A stretch of 13,529 nucleotides of DNA, taken from positions 1 to 13,529 of the forward strand of contig CAZTYH010000078.1 in the NCBI GenBank assembly GCA_964617565.1, written 5' to 3'. Below the pieces are notes generated by a model that did not search any database, was not told the DNA's origin, and saw only the letters and a list, made by a program, of their open reading frames with translations. Below, one piece after another: positions 7,461 to 13,529 of the stretch (within the stretch, counting starts at the first letter, position 1; every line of letters starts with the position of its first letter). Made by a program: the position numbers and the translations under genes. Origin of the DNA: JAKJGV01 sp964617565. Lineage in GTDB: Bacteria; Verrucomicrobiota; Kiritimatiellia; CAIQIC01; JAGNIJ01.

Positions 7461-8611
7461 TCAGCTCCAGACTCTTTTCTGCCTTTGCCTCAACAGCACC
7501 AGGAAGAAAGGCGCGCCGACCATGGCTGTAAGAACGCCGACCGGAACTTCCACCGGATACATGACCGTGCGGCCAATTCCATCCACGAACGTCAGAAACG
7601 CGGCTCCCATGAATGCCGCCGCCGGTACCAGCCGCCTGTGATCCGGTCCAACCAATGCGCGTCCTGCATGCGGCACCGTCAACCCGACAAACGCAATCAA
7701 ACCGCTGATCGCAACAGCCGCGGCCGCCAGCAGCGCCGAAATGACCAGCAGCCATTTGCGCGCGCTCTCCGGACGCAGCCCGACGTGCCCCGCGACCTCA
7801 TCACCCAGCATCAACACATTCATGTGACGAAGCCGTGGAACCAACAGGCCGAGCGCGAGGACCGCGAAACCCGCCGCGCCGAGCACCAGTCGCGAATCAA
7901 AAACCTGTAAGTCGCCGAGGAACCACCACATCACCGCGTGAAGCCCTTCGGCGGACGATTGGGAAACGAGAAACATGAGAAGGCTGCCGCACAAGGAACT
8001 CCACACCACGCCCGCGAGAATCAGCGTGTGGGGAGCCGTTTTCCGGCCCACGCAGGCCAGGGCATATACGATCGCAAGGCTTGCCATGGCGCCGGCAAAT
8101 CCGCCGGCGGGCAGAAGCATTGGCCCCGCCATTATGCCGCCCGCCACGATGCACAAAGCGGTTCCCAGCGCCGCGCCGGAAGAAAGACCCAATACGTAGG
8201 GTTCCGCCAGCGGGTTACGTAACACGGCCTGCAAGACCACGCCCGCTATGGCAAGCGATGCCCCTACCAGGACGCCCGCGCCAACCCTCCAGAGGCGCAT
8301 GCTCAAAATGCCGGCCTGCTCCGGCGTAAACAGGGCCCCTGGATTCTGCCAATCCGCGCCAAGGAAAAGACTGGACGCAATCACGAGCACAGACAGCGCC
8401 ATAATCGCGCGGGCNNNNNNNNNNNNNNNNNNNNNNNNNNNNNNNNNNNNNNNNNNNNNNNNNNNNNNNNNNNNNNNNNNNNNNNNNNNNNNNNNNNNNN
8501 NNNNNNNNNNNNNNCAAGGAAAAGACTGGACGCAATCACGAGCACAGACAGCGCCATAATCGCGCGGGCCCTTGCCGCCCGGCCTGAGTCAGATGATGCT
8601 CCATGATTCAT
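7461..8611 (-). CDS. btuC: FecCD-family permease (BtuC-like), split by an assembly gap
   Basis: The membrane permease of the same importer. Collapsing the duplicated gap gives 331 residues, the usual FecCD length, with about ten membrane helices. Family motifs are RLWRVGAGVLVGASLAIAG (about 54-72), RNPLAEPYVLGLSSGAALG (80-98), WWFLGDLQ in the middle, and near the end GLIAFVGLTVPHAGRALVGPDHRRLVP, which contains the coupling-helix region that meets the ATPase. ATG 8611 is preferred because it gives a short basic N-terminus (MNHGASSDSGRAARARAIM) before the first helix; ATG at residue 19 (8557, duplicated at 8402) is the alternative, and neither has an SD. It lies 77 bp after btuF, a spacer with a G-quadruplex motif and a hairpin, and four bases before btuD. 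Confidence 0.92.
8360..8569. other. Scaffold gap flanked by identical 55-bp contig ends
   Basis: Bases 8360-8414 and 8515-8569 are the same 55 bp, on either side of 100 Ns (8415-8514), exactly as at the first gap. Merging the copies restores one continuous permease frame from ATG 8611. The equal 55-bp length at both sites points to an assembler k-mer of 55. Confidence 0.93.
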
Positions 8612-8640
8612 TTTGCCGTTTGAAAGCTATGCCCATGAAC

Positions 8641-8687
8641 TTGCCGTGTCAATCGCGGCAAAGCCCTCTCCCCAATCCCGCACCCCC
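8641..8687 (-). promoter_or_regulatory. G-quadruplex motif and hairpin between btuF and btuC
   Basis: On the coding strand, G-runs of 5, 3, 4 and 3 (8687-8664) are separated by three loops of exactly three bases, a textbook four-tract quadruplex motif, beginning two bases after the btuF stop. It is followed by TTGCCG/CGGCAA (8656-8661 with 8641-8646 on the plus strand), a 6-bp stem with a nine-base loop. A further TTGCCG lies at 8613-8618. These structures fill most of the 77-bp spacer and would form in the mRNA; a role in stabilising btuF mRNA or lowering btuC translation is inference. Confidence 0.55.
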
Positions 8688-8688
8688 A

Positions 8689-9567
8689 TCACTCGACTAC
8701 TACACCATCCCGGCGCCTCTGCATCAACCACTCCGCAAAGGCCTTCGCCCCGTCCAGCATGCGGGGTCCGGGACGCAGCAGATGATCGGGCGGAATGGAT
8801 GAGCATATTGCATCGTTGCGCACCGCGCGCAGCGCGGACCAACCCACCCGCGATTTCACAGCAACCGCCGCATCCGCTGAGCCCAGCATGTACGCGAGCA
8901 GGATGACATCAGGATCCTGCCGCACAACCCATTCCGCGCTGACATGCACGTACTTTCCATCCAGCGCCTCGGCGATATTCATCCCGCCCGCGAGTGTGAT
9001 CAGATCGCTGATAAACGTGGACCCCGAAGGGGTCGTGAGCGGATTGCCCCACACTTCCGCATACACCCGGGGGCGTGGACGGCCCGCATAAAAATTATGA
9101 ACCCTCTCCCGCAGGACATCCCTTCGGGCCTGCATGTTTGAAATCCAGTCCTCCCCCGATTCCGAACGGCCTGCCACCTGCGATATGGAACGGGCGGCAT
9201 CGAGAAGAGCCTGCCAGTTTTCACAGGGGAGCAGCAGTACATGGATGCCAGCTGACTTCAGCCGTTTAAGCATAGCCGGACGCTCGAGGTCCGTTGCCAC
9301 CACGACATCGGGATTGATACGGATGATTCGTTCCCAGTTCGGCCTGCCGAAATCCCCGACCACAGGAATGGTTTTTACCGATTCCGGGTAATCACACGCA
9401 CTTGAACGCCCGACCAGCATGTCGGACATCCCCATGTCACAAATCATTTCGGTGAGACTTGGGGAAAGACTGATAATCCGGATATCGGACGCGGAGAGAT
9501 CAGAACAGGCACTGTAAAACCAGCAGAGAATCAGCCGCGCGATCCATCGTTTTGACAATGACTTCAA
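8689..9567 (-). CDS. btuF: B12-type periplasmic substrate-binding protein (BtuF-like)
   Basis: The substrate-binding protein of the importer, about 292 residues. A basic start (KRWIAR) and a hydrophobic stretch (LILCWFYSA) ending at C21 form a signal peptide, possibly a weak lipobox (YSAC). The mature part begins IRIISLSPSLTEMICDMG, then CDYPESVKTIPVVGDFGRPNWERIIRINPDVVVA, and ends with LLRPGPRMLDGAKAFAEWL, all hallmarks of the helical-backbone BtuF family; this is the best evidence that the substrate is a cobalamin-like corrinoid. Haem or siderophore binding remains possible. There is no in-frame ATG near the signal peptide: the start must be TTG 9567 or TTG 9558, both within or beside the heptamer array. 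Only 51 bp separate it from the gene upstream, with no room for a cobalamin riboswitch. Confidence 0.9.
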   Translation of the reverse strand: MKSLSKRWIARLILCWFYSACSDLSASDIRIISLSPSLTEMICDMGMSDMLVGRSSACDYPESVKTIPVVGDFGRPNWERIIRINPDVVVATDLERPAMLKRLKSAGIHVLLLPCENWQALLDAARSISQVAGRSESGEDWISNMQARRDVLRERVHNFYAGRPRPRVYAEVWGNPLTTPSGSTFISDLITLAGGMNIAEALDGKYVHVSAEWVVRQDPDVILLAYMLGSADAAVAVKSRVGWSALRAVRNDAICSSIPPDHLLRPGPRMLDGAKAFAEWLMQRRRDGVVVE

Positions 9568-9602
9568 TGTTGAATGTTGCGTGTTCGATGTTCAACGTTT
9601 CT
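9561..9602. repeat. Second 7-bp-period repeat array, at the btuF start
   Basis: Plus-strand bases 9568-9595 are four consecutive heptamers beginning TGTT: TGTTGAA, TGTTGCG, TGTTCGA, TGTTCAA. The flanking units ACTTCAA (9561-9567) and CGTTTCT (9596-9602) keep the phase in weaker form. GTTGAA (9569-9574) and TTCAAC (9591-9596) form an inverted repeat. The array fills most of the 51-bp gap between the 1049-residue gene and btuF, and its edge supplies one of the possible TTG starts of btuF. Its sequence is unrelated to the array before parA, but the period is the same. Confidence 0.75.
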
Positions 9603-9618
9603 ATCGCAGATCGGCCAT

Positions 9619-12600
9619 TCAACGCGTCCCGCCAGCCGCGCGCAGCCGCTCCAGCAATCTGCGAAGGTCGTCGTAGGAATCCGGCGACATCTCGGAAGGA
9701 CGGGCCAGCAGGGGATCCGCCAATTGGCGCGCCTCCGAAACCATCCCCATGCTCTCGTAAAGCTGTGCCATGTGAAGAATCGTTGCCGCAGCGCCGGGCC
9801 GCAGCGCAAGCGCTTTTTCGAGCGCTTCCTTGGCCTCATTCAGGCGGTTCAACTGCAGCAGAACAACGCCCAGCGTATCCCATGCCGCAGCATTGTTCTC
9901 GTTCATCTCCAATGAGCGTTGGATTAAAGGCAATGCCTCTTCCGCCTGTCCCTTTCTCTGTAATATCCAGGCCAGATCGTTCAATGCTTCGCCGGTCGGA
10001 TTCGTTTCAACGCTCACCCGGTATGAAGCTTCGGCAAGAACCAGCTCTCCCCGTGCGTACTGGATGGTTCCCAGCACGTAATTCGCGAATGCATTGCGAG
10101 GATCAATTCTCAGCAACTGTTCCAGATGCTCTTCCGCGAGATCGCGACGCGATTCCATCACGTCCAGGCTCAGCATGGCCTCCATCGCCGGTACACTCGC
10201 CGGCTGCATTCGCAACAATTGCTCGAGATGACTTCGCGCGCTTCGCACATCGCGCCGATTTGCCGCCGCATACGCCATCACCAGCAGCACCTCCGGCGAT
10301 CGCGCGGCGGCCGAGGCAAGAGTCGCTTCCGCTTCCTCGCGTACCTTCTTTGTCTCTGAAATAAGGGACAGGATGCTCCATGCGCGCAGGTTCTTTGGAT
10401 TCTGTTTCACGACGCGAAGCAGAATTTCTTCGGCAATGGCCGTGTTGCCGTCGAGCAGTTCGATCCCCGCCTCTTCCATGGCCACCATCTCTTCAGGCGC
10501 ACCGATGTCACGCAGCTGGGCAAGGTACTGGGCGGCCAGATGAACGTCGCCTTTCCTCACCGCAATACGCAATAATCCCAACACGGCCCGGGCATCCCGC
10601 GGATTTTCTTCAAGCAGCGCAAGGTAGGATTGCTCGCCCTGGGCATCCATCCGCTGCATGACGTAGAGTGCCGCCATGGCATGCTCAACCTGCTTACGAT
10701 TGGCGCCCGCGGCGGCCGCCCGCTGGATCTCTCTCATCCCCGCGCCGGCCTTGCCCGATATGGCCCATGCCCATCCGAGACTGGCAAACGCCTCCGGCCG
10801 ACGCACGTAGCCGTAATGTTGCGCAAGCGACCACAGGCGGAGGCGCGTGCGCATTTTCTCAACAAAACCCTCGAATTCTTTATCCAGCGCCTCTTTCTCG
10901 GGCCGGGATTCCGCATGCGCGATGTCCAGCATATTCAGCAGGGCGCTGATATTATTGCTGTCCAGCCGCCGCGCTGAAGCGTAAGCCTCAAAAGCAAGAT
11001 CCCGGCGTTGAAGATCTTCCAGCAAAACACCGGCGTTGTTTGCGACCTTGCTCACATGCGTCTGAATCCATTGCACCCACGGCTGGGAAGGACCCGGCCG
11101 GGCCGCCGCTTCGGCGATCTGCATGCCCAAGCCGTCCCACAGTTCGCGATTTTTTCTGAAGTACTCATCCGCATCTATGTCGTCCGTATTCTGCGCGCCG
11201 AAAAACATCACCCGGTACGGCACAGGCAAAAGGCCCTCGGCCATCCACAGATCGGAAATGCCCAGAATCGCCACTTTGCGGGGGACCTCCGGATCGGTCA
11301 CGAACCACTCCGCAAGCAACGGCTGCAATCCAACCTGCGCCAACCCCCGGAGACGCGGATCCTGGAATAGAGACCCGAGATATTTAAGATAAGCGCCGCT
11401 TGCCTGGGAGGCATTCACCAACTGCAAAGGTATCTGTTTTTCCGCAGCCGATATGGCGATCAGATCATCCACCACGCCGTTTGAAATCAACCAGTCCCGA
11501 CCGTCGAGATTCTCCAGCACTTCCTCGGCAAACATTGCGGCGACGTCTGCGGCCCGACCATCTGCTTCCCGGATATTCCATGCCGCGGCGCCAACAAGAA
11601 TAATCGCCATGAGCGGAAGATAAATCGGGCGACCCAGCGGTCGTATTTTAAAACGGCCTTTAATCTCAAACCGGCTTTGCTGATAGAAGAACAGGTACCA
11701 ATATCCTGCAATATAGCCGGCCCACATCGCAGTCAGGACGTAGGGCATCACCAGCAGCGTCCGGGTGCCGAGCAACGGCCAAGGTGCAATCGGCACATTG
11801 AACAGAACGGCTATCGCAAGCAGACCCAGCAATACATGGAGAAATTGGGAGCCCAATACGGCGCTACGGGTCATCGCGCGCTTTGGGAAGACAACGATCA
11901 CCAGCCACGGCAGCACGTTCACCATGAAAACAAGCAACCATCCTACATGCGGAACGCTGAACCGAAGTTCCATGTATTGCTCGCGCCAGACAAACCAGAG
12001 CACCTTCCAATAGGTCCCAAACTGTCTCCACTCGAAGGCGGGAGACTGCATGTACTGAAGGGCCCCCACGAAATATGGAGTCAGGCCGGCAAGACCGCAA
12101 AAGAGCACCAGCAGGATATGCCGCGCGCGAAACAATCCCGATCGCCAGAGAATGAATGCCATCAGAAGCACATAGACGGGCGCAAACAGGATGAACGTTG
12201 AGAACTGCGTGAGTCCCAGGCCGAACAGCAGCGCCGAAAGACAACCCCACTTTAAATTCTTCGTTTCAAGAAAACGCACGGTCACCCATGCCGTCAAAAG
12301 AAGAAGCAGAACATCAAAGGTGGCTGGATAGGCACGGTTCGACACCACCCAGAACGGTGTGCATACCGCCATGAACACTGCCGCAACAATGCCGGAAAGG
12401 ACTTGCAGCTCTTCCATCGGAAATCGTGCTTCGTTCTCCTCCGCCGTGCGATCCCGCGGAATTCTTGAAACAAGCACATACATCAACCAGACCGATGCGG
12501 CGCCACAGAATGCGCTCATCAGGTTCAACTTGAAGGAAACAGGCCCTGGCAAAACCGCCGCAACGATGTTAGCCGTCCACCCCCACAGGAAACGCGAGAG

Positions 12601-12768
12601 CGGAGGGAAAGGAGTCAAACCAATATGCTGCACAACAATCTTGGCGAAGTTCCCCGGCGCCACGTAACGACTCAAGGTCAACACGTACAACGCGAGTGAA
12701 AGAAAGAAGAGGACCGGACCGATTTTGTTCCGGTGCTTCTCCGCCAATATGCTCATAACGGGACGCAT
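9619..12768 (-). CDS. Large membrane protein: degenerate DUF2723/GT-C-like N-terminal half and long TPR C-terminal half
   Basis: A 1049-residue protein. About twelve hydrophobic segments fill residues 17-410, then a soluble region (about 410-590) and TPR-like helical repeats to the end; the clearest TPR units lie around 880-1015 (NAFANYVLGTIQYARGEL, EALNDLAWILQRKGQAEEAL, AAAWDTLGVVLLQLNRL). The N-terminus aligns by eye with the other DUF2723 protein in the window: LALYVLTLSRYVAPGN against LGAYWYTLAPTVTLED, and NLMSAFCGAASV against AFCSAVCGAAAC. Where the other has E-D-S-G-E this has G39-N-F-A-K43, and HPPGYP is FPPLSR (54-59), so the acidic and HPPG motifs are lost. It may be a non-catalytic relative or act on other chemistry. 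The start ATG 12768 fits the promoter; M5 is an alternative. It is 54 bp downstream of another TPR gene and 51 bp upstream of btuF. Confidence 0.82.
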   Translation of the reverse strand: MRPVMSILAEKHRNKIGPVLFFLSLALYVLTLSRYVAPGNFAKIVVQHIGLTPFPPLSRFLWGWTANIVAAVLPGPVSFKLNLMSAFCGAASVWLMYVLVSRIPRDRTAEENEARFPMEELQVLSGIVAAVFMAVCTPFWVVSNRAYPATFDVLLLLLTAWVTVRFLETKNLKWGCLSALLFGLGLTQFSTFILFAPVYVLLMAFILWRSGLFRARHILLVLFCGLAGLTPYFVGALQYMQSPAFEWRQFGTYWKVLWFVWREQYMELRFSVPHVGWLLVFMVNVLPWLVIVVFPKRAMTRSAVLGSQFLHVLLGLLAIAVLFNVPIAPWPLLGTRTLLVMPYVLTAMWAGYIAGYWYLFFYQQSRFEIKGRFKIRPLGRPIYLPLMAIILVGAAAWNIREADGRAADVAAMFAEEVLENLDGRDWLISNGVVDDLIAISAAEKQIPLQLVNASQASGAYLKYLGSLFQDPRLRGLAQVGLQPLLAEWFVTDPEVPRKVAILGISDLWMAEGLLPVPYRVMFFGAQNTDDIDADEYFRKNRELWDGLGMQIAEAAARPGPSQPWVQWIQTHVSKVANNAGVLLEDLQRRDLAFEAYASARRLDSNNISALLNMLDIAHAESRPEKEALDKEFEGFVEKMRTRLRLWSLAQHYGYVRRPEAFASLGWAWAISGKAGAGMREIQRAAAAGANRKQVEHAMAALYVMQRMDAQGEQSYLALLEENPRDARAVLGLLRIAVRKGDVHLAAQYLAQLRDIGAPEEMVAMEEAGIELLDGNTAIAEEILLRVVKQNPKNLRAWSILSLISETKKVREEAEATLASAAARSPEVLLVMAYAAANRRDVRSARSHLEQLLRMQPASVPAMEAMLSLDVMESRRDLAEEHLEQLLRIDPRNAFANYVLGTIQYARGELVLAEASYRVSVETNPTGEALNDLAWILQRKGQAEEALPLIQRSLEMNENNAAAWDTLGVVLLQLNRLNEAKEALEKALALRPGAAATILHMAQLYESMGMVSEARQLADPLLARPSEMSPDSYDDLRRLLERLRAAGGTR

Positions 12769-12775
12769 GGGCCGA

Positions 12776-12804
12776 ATGTTAATGGATGAATATCAGCGTG
12801 GCAA
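12776..12804 (-). promoter_or_regulatory. Candidate promoter of the 1049-residue gene, leaderless
   Basis: On the minus strand TTGCCA (12804-12799, 5/6) and TAACAT (12781-12776, 4/6) are 17 bp apart. Seven bases separate the -10 from ATG 12768, so transcription would begin at or one base before the A of the start codon. No SD is present. The site lies within the 54-bp gap after the upstream gene, so it would be an internal promoter of the gene string. Confidence 0.45.
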
Positions 12805-12822
12805 TGTCGAAGAGAATACGGA

Positions 12823-13529
12823 TCAGCGGCCGCCTTTTTGCTTCCCCACGAAGGCTTCAATACGGCGGATATTGTCCGCCGCCCATGCCGCAAGCTGAGC
12901 ATCCCCGGCCGATTCGGCCAGCATGCGCAATCCATCGGACAACAGCATGCTTCCCGGCTGTTTTTCGACAGCCTGCTTCATCAAGGCGAGGCCTTCTTTC
13001 GGGTGCCCGCTTGAAAACAGATACTTCCCGTAAAGCGAAAGCATCAGCGGCGATTCCGGATAAAAATCCAACGCCCGGGAGAGCGCCTGTACGGCGAATT
13101 CTTGTTCTCCCGCCATCATCGCCAGTTCCACCATGTTGTAGAGAGACCAGAAATCGCGCGGGTCAAGATTAAGCGCGGTGCGGAATTGCAGGGCGGCATC
13201 TTCATGCCGGCCGCCACGCCGCGCATTTTCCGCGGAAGTTGTCAGCATCGCCACCATCTCGTTTCGCACCACCGGATTGTCCGGCGATATCGTATGCGCC
13301 TCGCTCAGCAGAGCATAGGCGCCATCCGTATCCTGTTTTCCCCGGAGGATCGCCGCTTCCAGCATCAACCGCACCGCTTCATGCTCCCGCTCCAACCGCT
13401 CGGCCGTCTCTTCGTCCAACCCTTCCAGCCATTCATGCGGCAGGGGCGTGAAGTGTGCCAACAGCGCCGCCTGGTTTTCATCCGTCGTGTAACGCAACGC
13501 GCTGCGCGGCGCAGAAAATTCGATGTACG
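12823..13529 (-). CDS. TPR-containing C-terminal end of a larger protein, probably spermidine-synthase-like (partial)
   Basis: The frame is open to the right edge, so the true start lies outside the window; the internal TTG at 13497 should not be taken as a start. The 234 visible residues begin YIEFSAPRSALRYTTDENQAALLAH, which resembles the junction after the catalytic domain in membrane-fused spermidine-synthase-like proteins (a [LI]EF-AP-R segment). TPR-like helical repeats follow, for example AALQFRTALNLDPRDFWSLYNMVELAMMAGEQ and LMLSLYGKYLFSSGHPKEGLALMKQAVEKQP, to a basic end KQKGGR. TPR content is clear; the spermidine-synthase link rests only on the short junction motif. It is the first visible member of the minus-strand string that leads into btuFCD. 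Confidence 0.7.
   Translation of the reverse strand, partial: YIEFSAPRSALRYTTDENQAALLAHFTPLPHEWLEGLDEETAERLEREHEAVRLMLEAAILRGKQDTDGAYALLSEAHTISPDNPVVRNEMVAMLTTSAENARRGGRHEDAALQFRTALNLDPRDFWSLYNMVELAMMAGEQEFAVQALSRALDFYPESPLMLSLYGKYLFSSGHPKEGLALMKQAVEKQPGSMLLSDGLRMLAESAGDAQLAAWAADNIRRIEAFVGKQKGGR

Noticed and set aside
12823..13497. A complete 224-residue TPR protein starting at 13497
   Set aside because: The start would be TTG, and the frame continues open to the window edge with protein-like residues (YIEFSAPRSA), so the gene is partial.
1..13529. CRISPR array, tRNA or rRNA genes, insertion sequences, prophage genes
   Set aside because: No regularly spaced long repeats, cloverleaf-like sequence, transposase motifs or phage proteins were seen; the 7-bp arrays have no spacers.

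Overview
The window is bacterial chromosomal DNA of fairly high GC, almost certainly from a metagenome-assembled genome. It holds three 100-N scaffold gaps, two of which are flanked by identical 55-bp copies left by unmerged contig ends. The gene types suggest a Gram-negative-like lineage near the PVC/Kiritimatiellota group: large TPR-tailed DUF2723 membrane proteins, a mycobacterial-type phosphoribosyl lipid synthase, a TPR-tailed protein with a spermidine-synthase-like junction, and degenerate heptamer repeats between genes. This placement is inference and of low confidence. No RNA genes, CRISPR arrays, insertion sequences or phage genes are visible.

Left part (1-1680). The tail of an unidentified gene runs into a degenerate 7-bp-period repeat array that folds into a long hairpin. 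ParA (233-1108) follows, then peptide deformylase on the opposite strand (1119-1679), converging with only 10 bp between them. No parB is present.

Middle part (1692-6553), plus strand. A polyprenyl-phosphate mannose synthase-like GT2 enzyme is joined stop-to-start (TGA-ATG, same frame) to a UbiA-family decaprenyl-phosphate phosphoribosyltransferase homologue. After a 131-bp spacer with a small terminator-like hairpin comes a DUF2723 GT-C membrane protein with a TPR tail. The simplest model is that the first two enzymes make lipid-phosphate-linked sugars and the third transfers sugar from such a donor outside the membrane. The DUF2723 gene runs into a gap and its end is missing.

Right part (6656-13529), minus strand, read right to left: the C-terminal end of a TPR protein, probably the tail of a spermidine-synthase-like membrane protein; a 1049-residue TPR protein whose membrane half looks like a DUF2723 relative that has lost its acidic and HPPG motifs; then btuF, btuC and btuD, a B12-type ABC importer. 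A second 7-bp-period array lies at the btuF start. A G-quadruplex motif plus a hairpin lie between btuF and btuC.

Four start regions (parA, def, the GT2 gene and the 1049-residue gene) each have a sigma70-like -35/-10 pair ending 7-12 bp before the start codon and no Shine-Dalgarno sequence. This fits leaderless or nearly leaderless mRNAs, whereas downstream genes such as btuD keep an SD.
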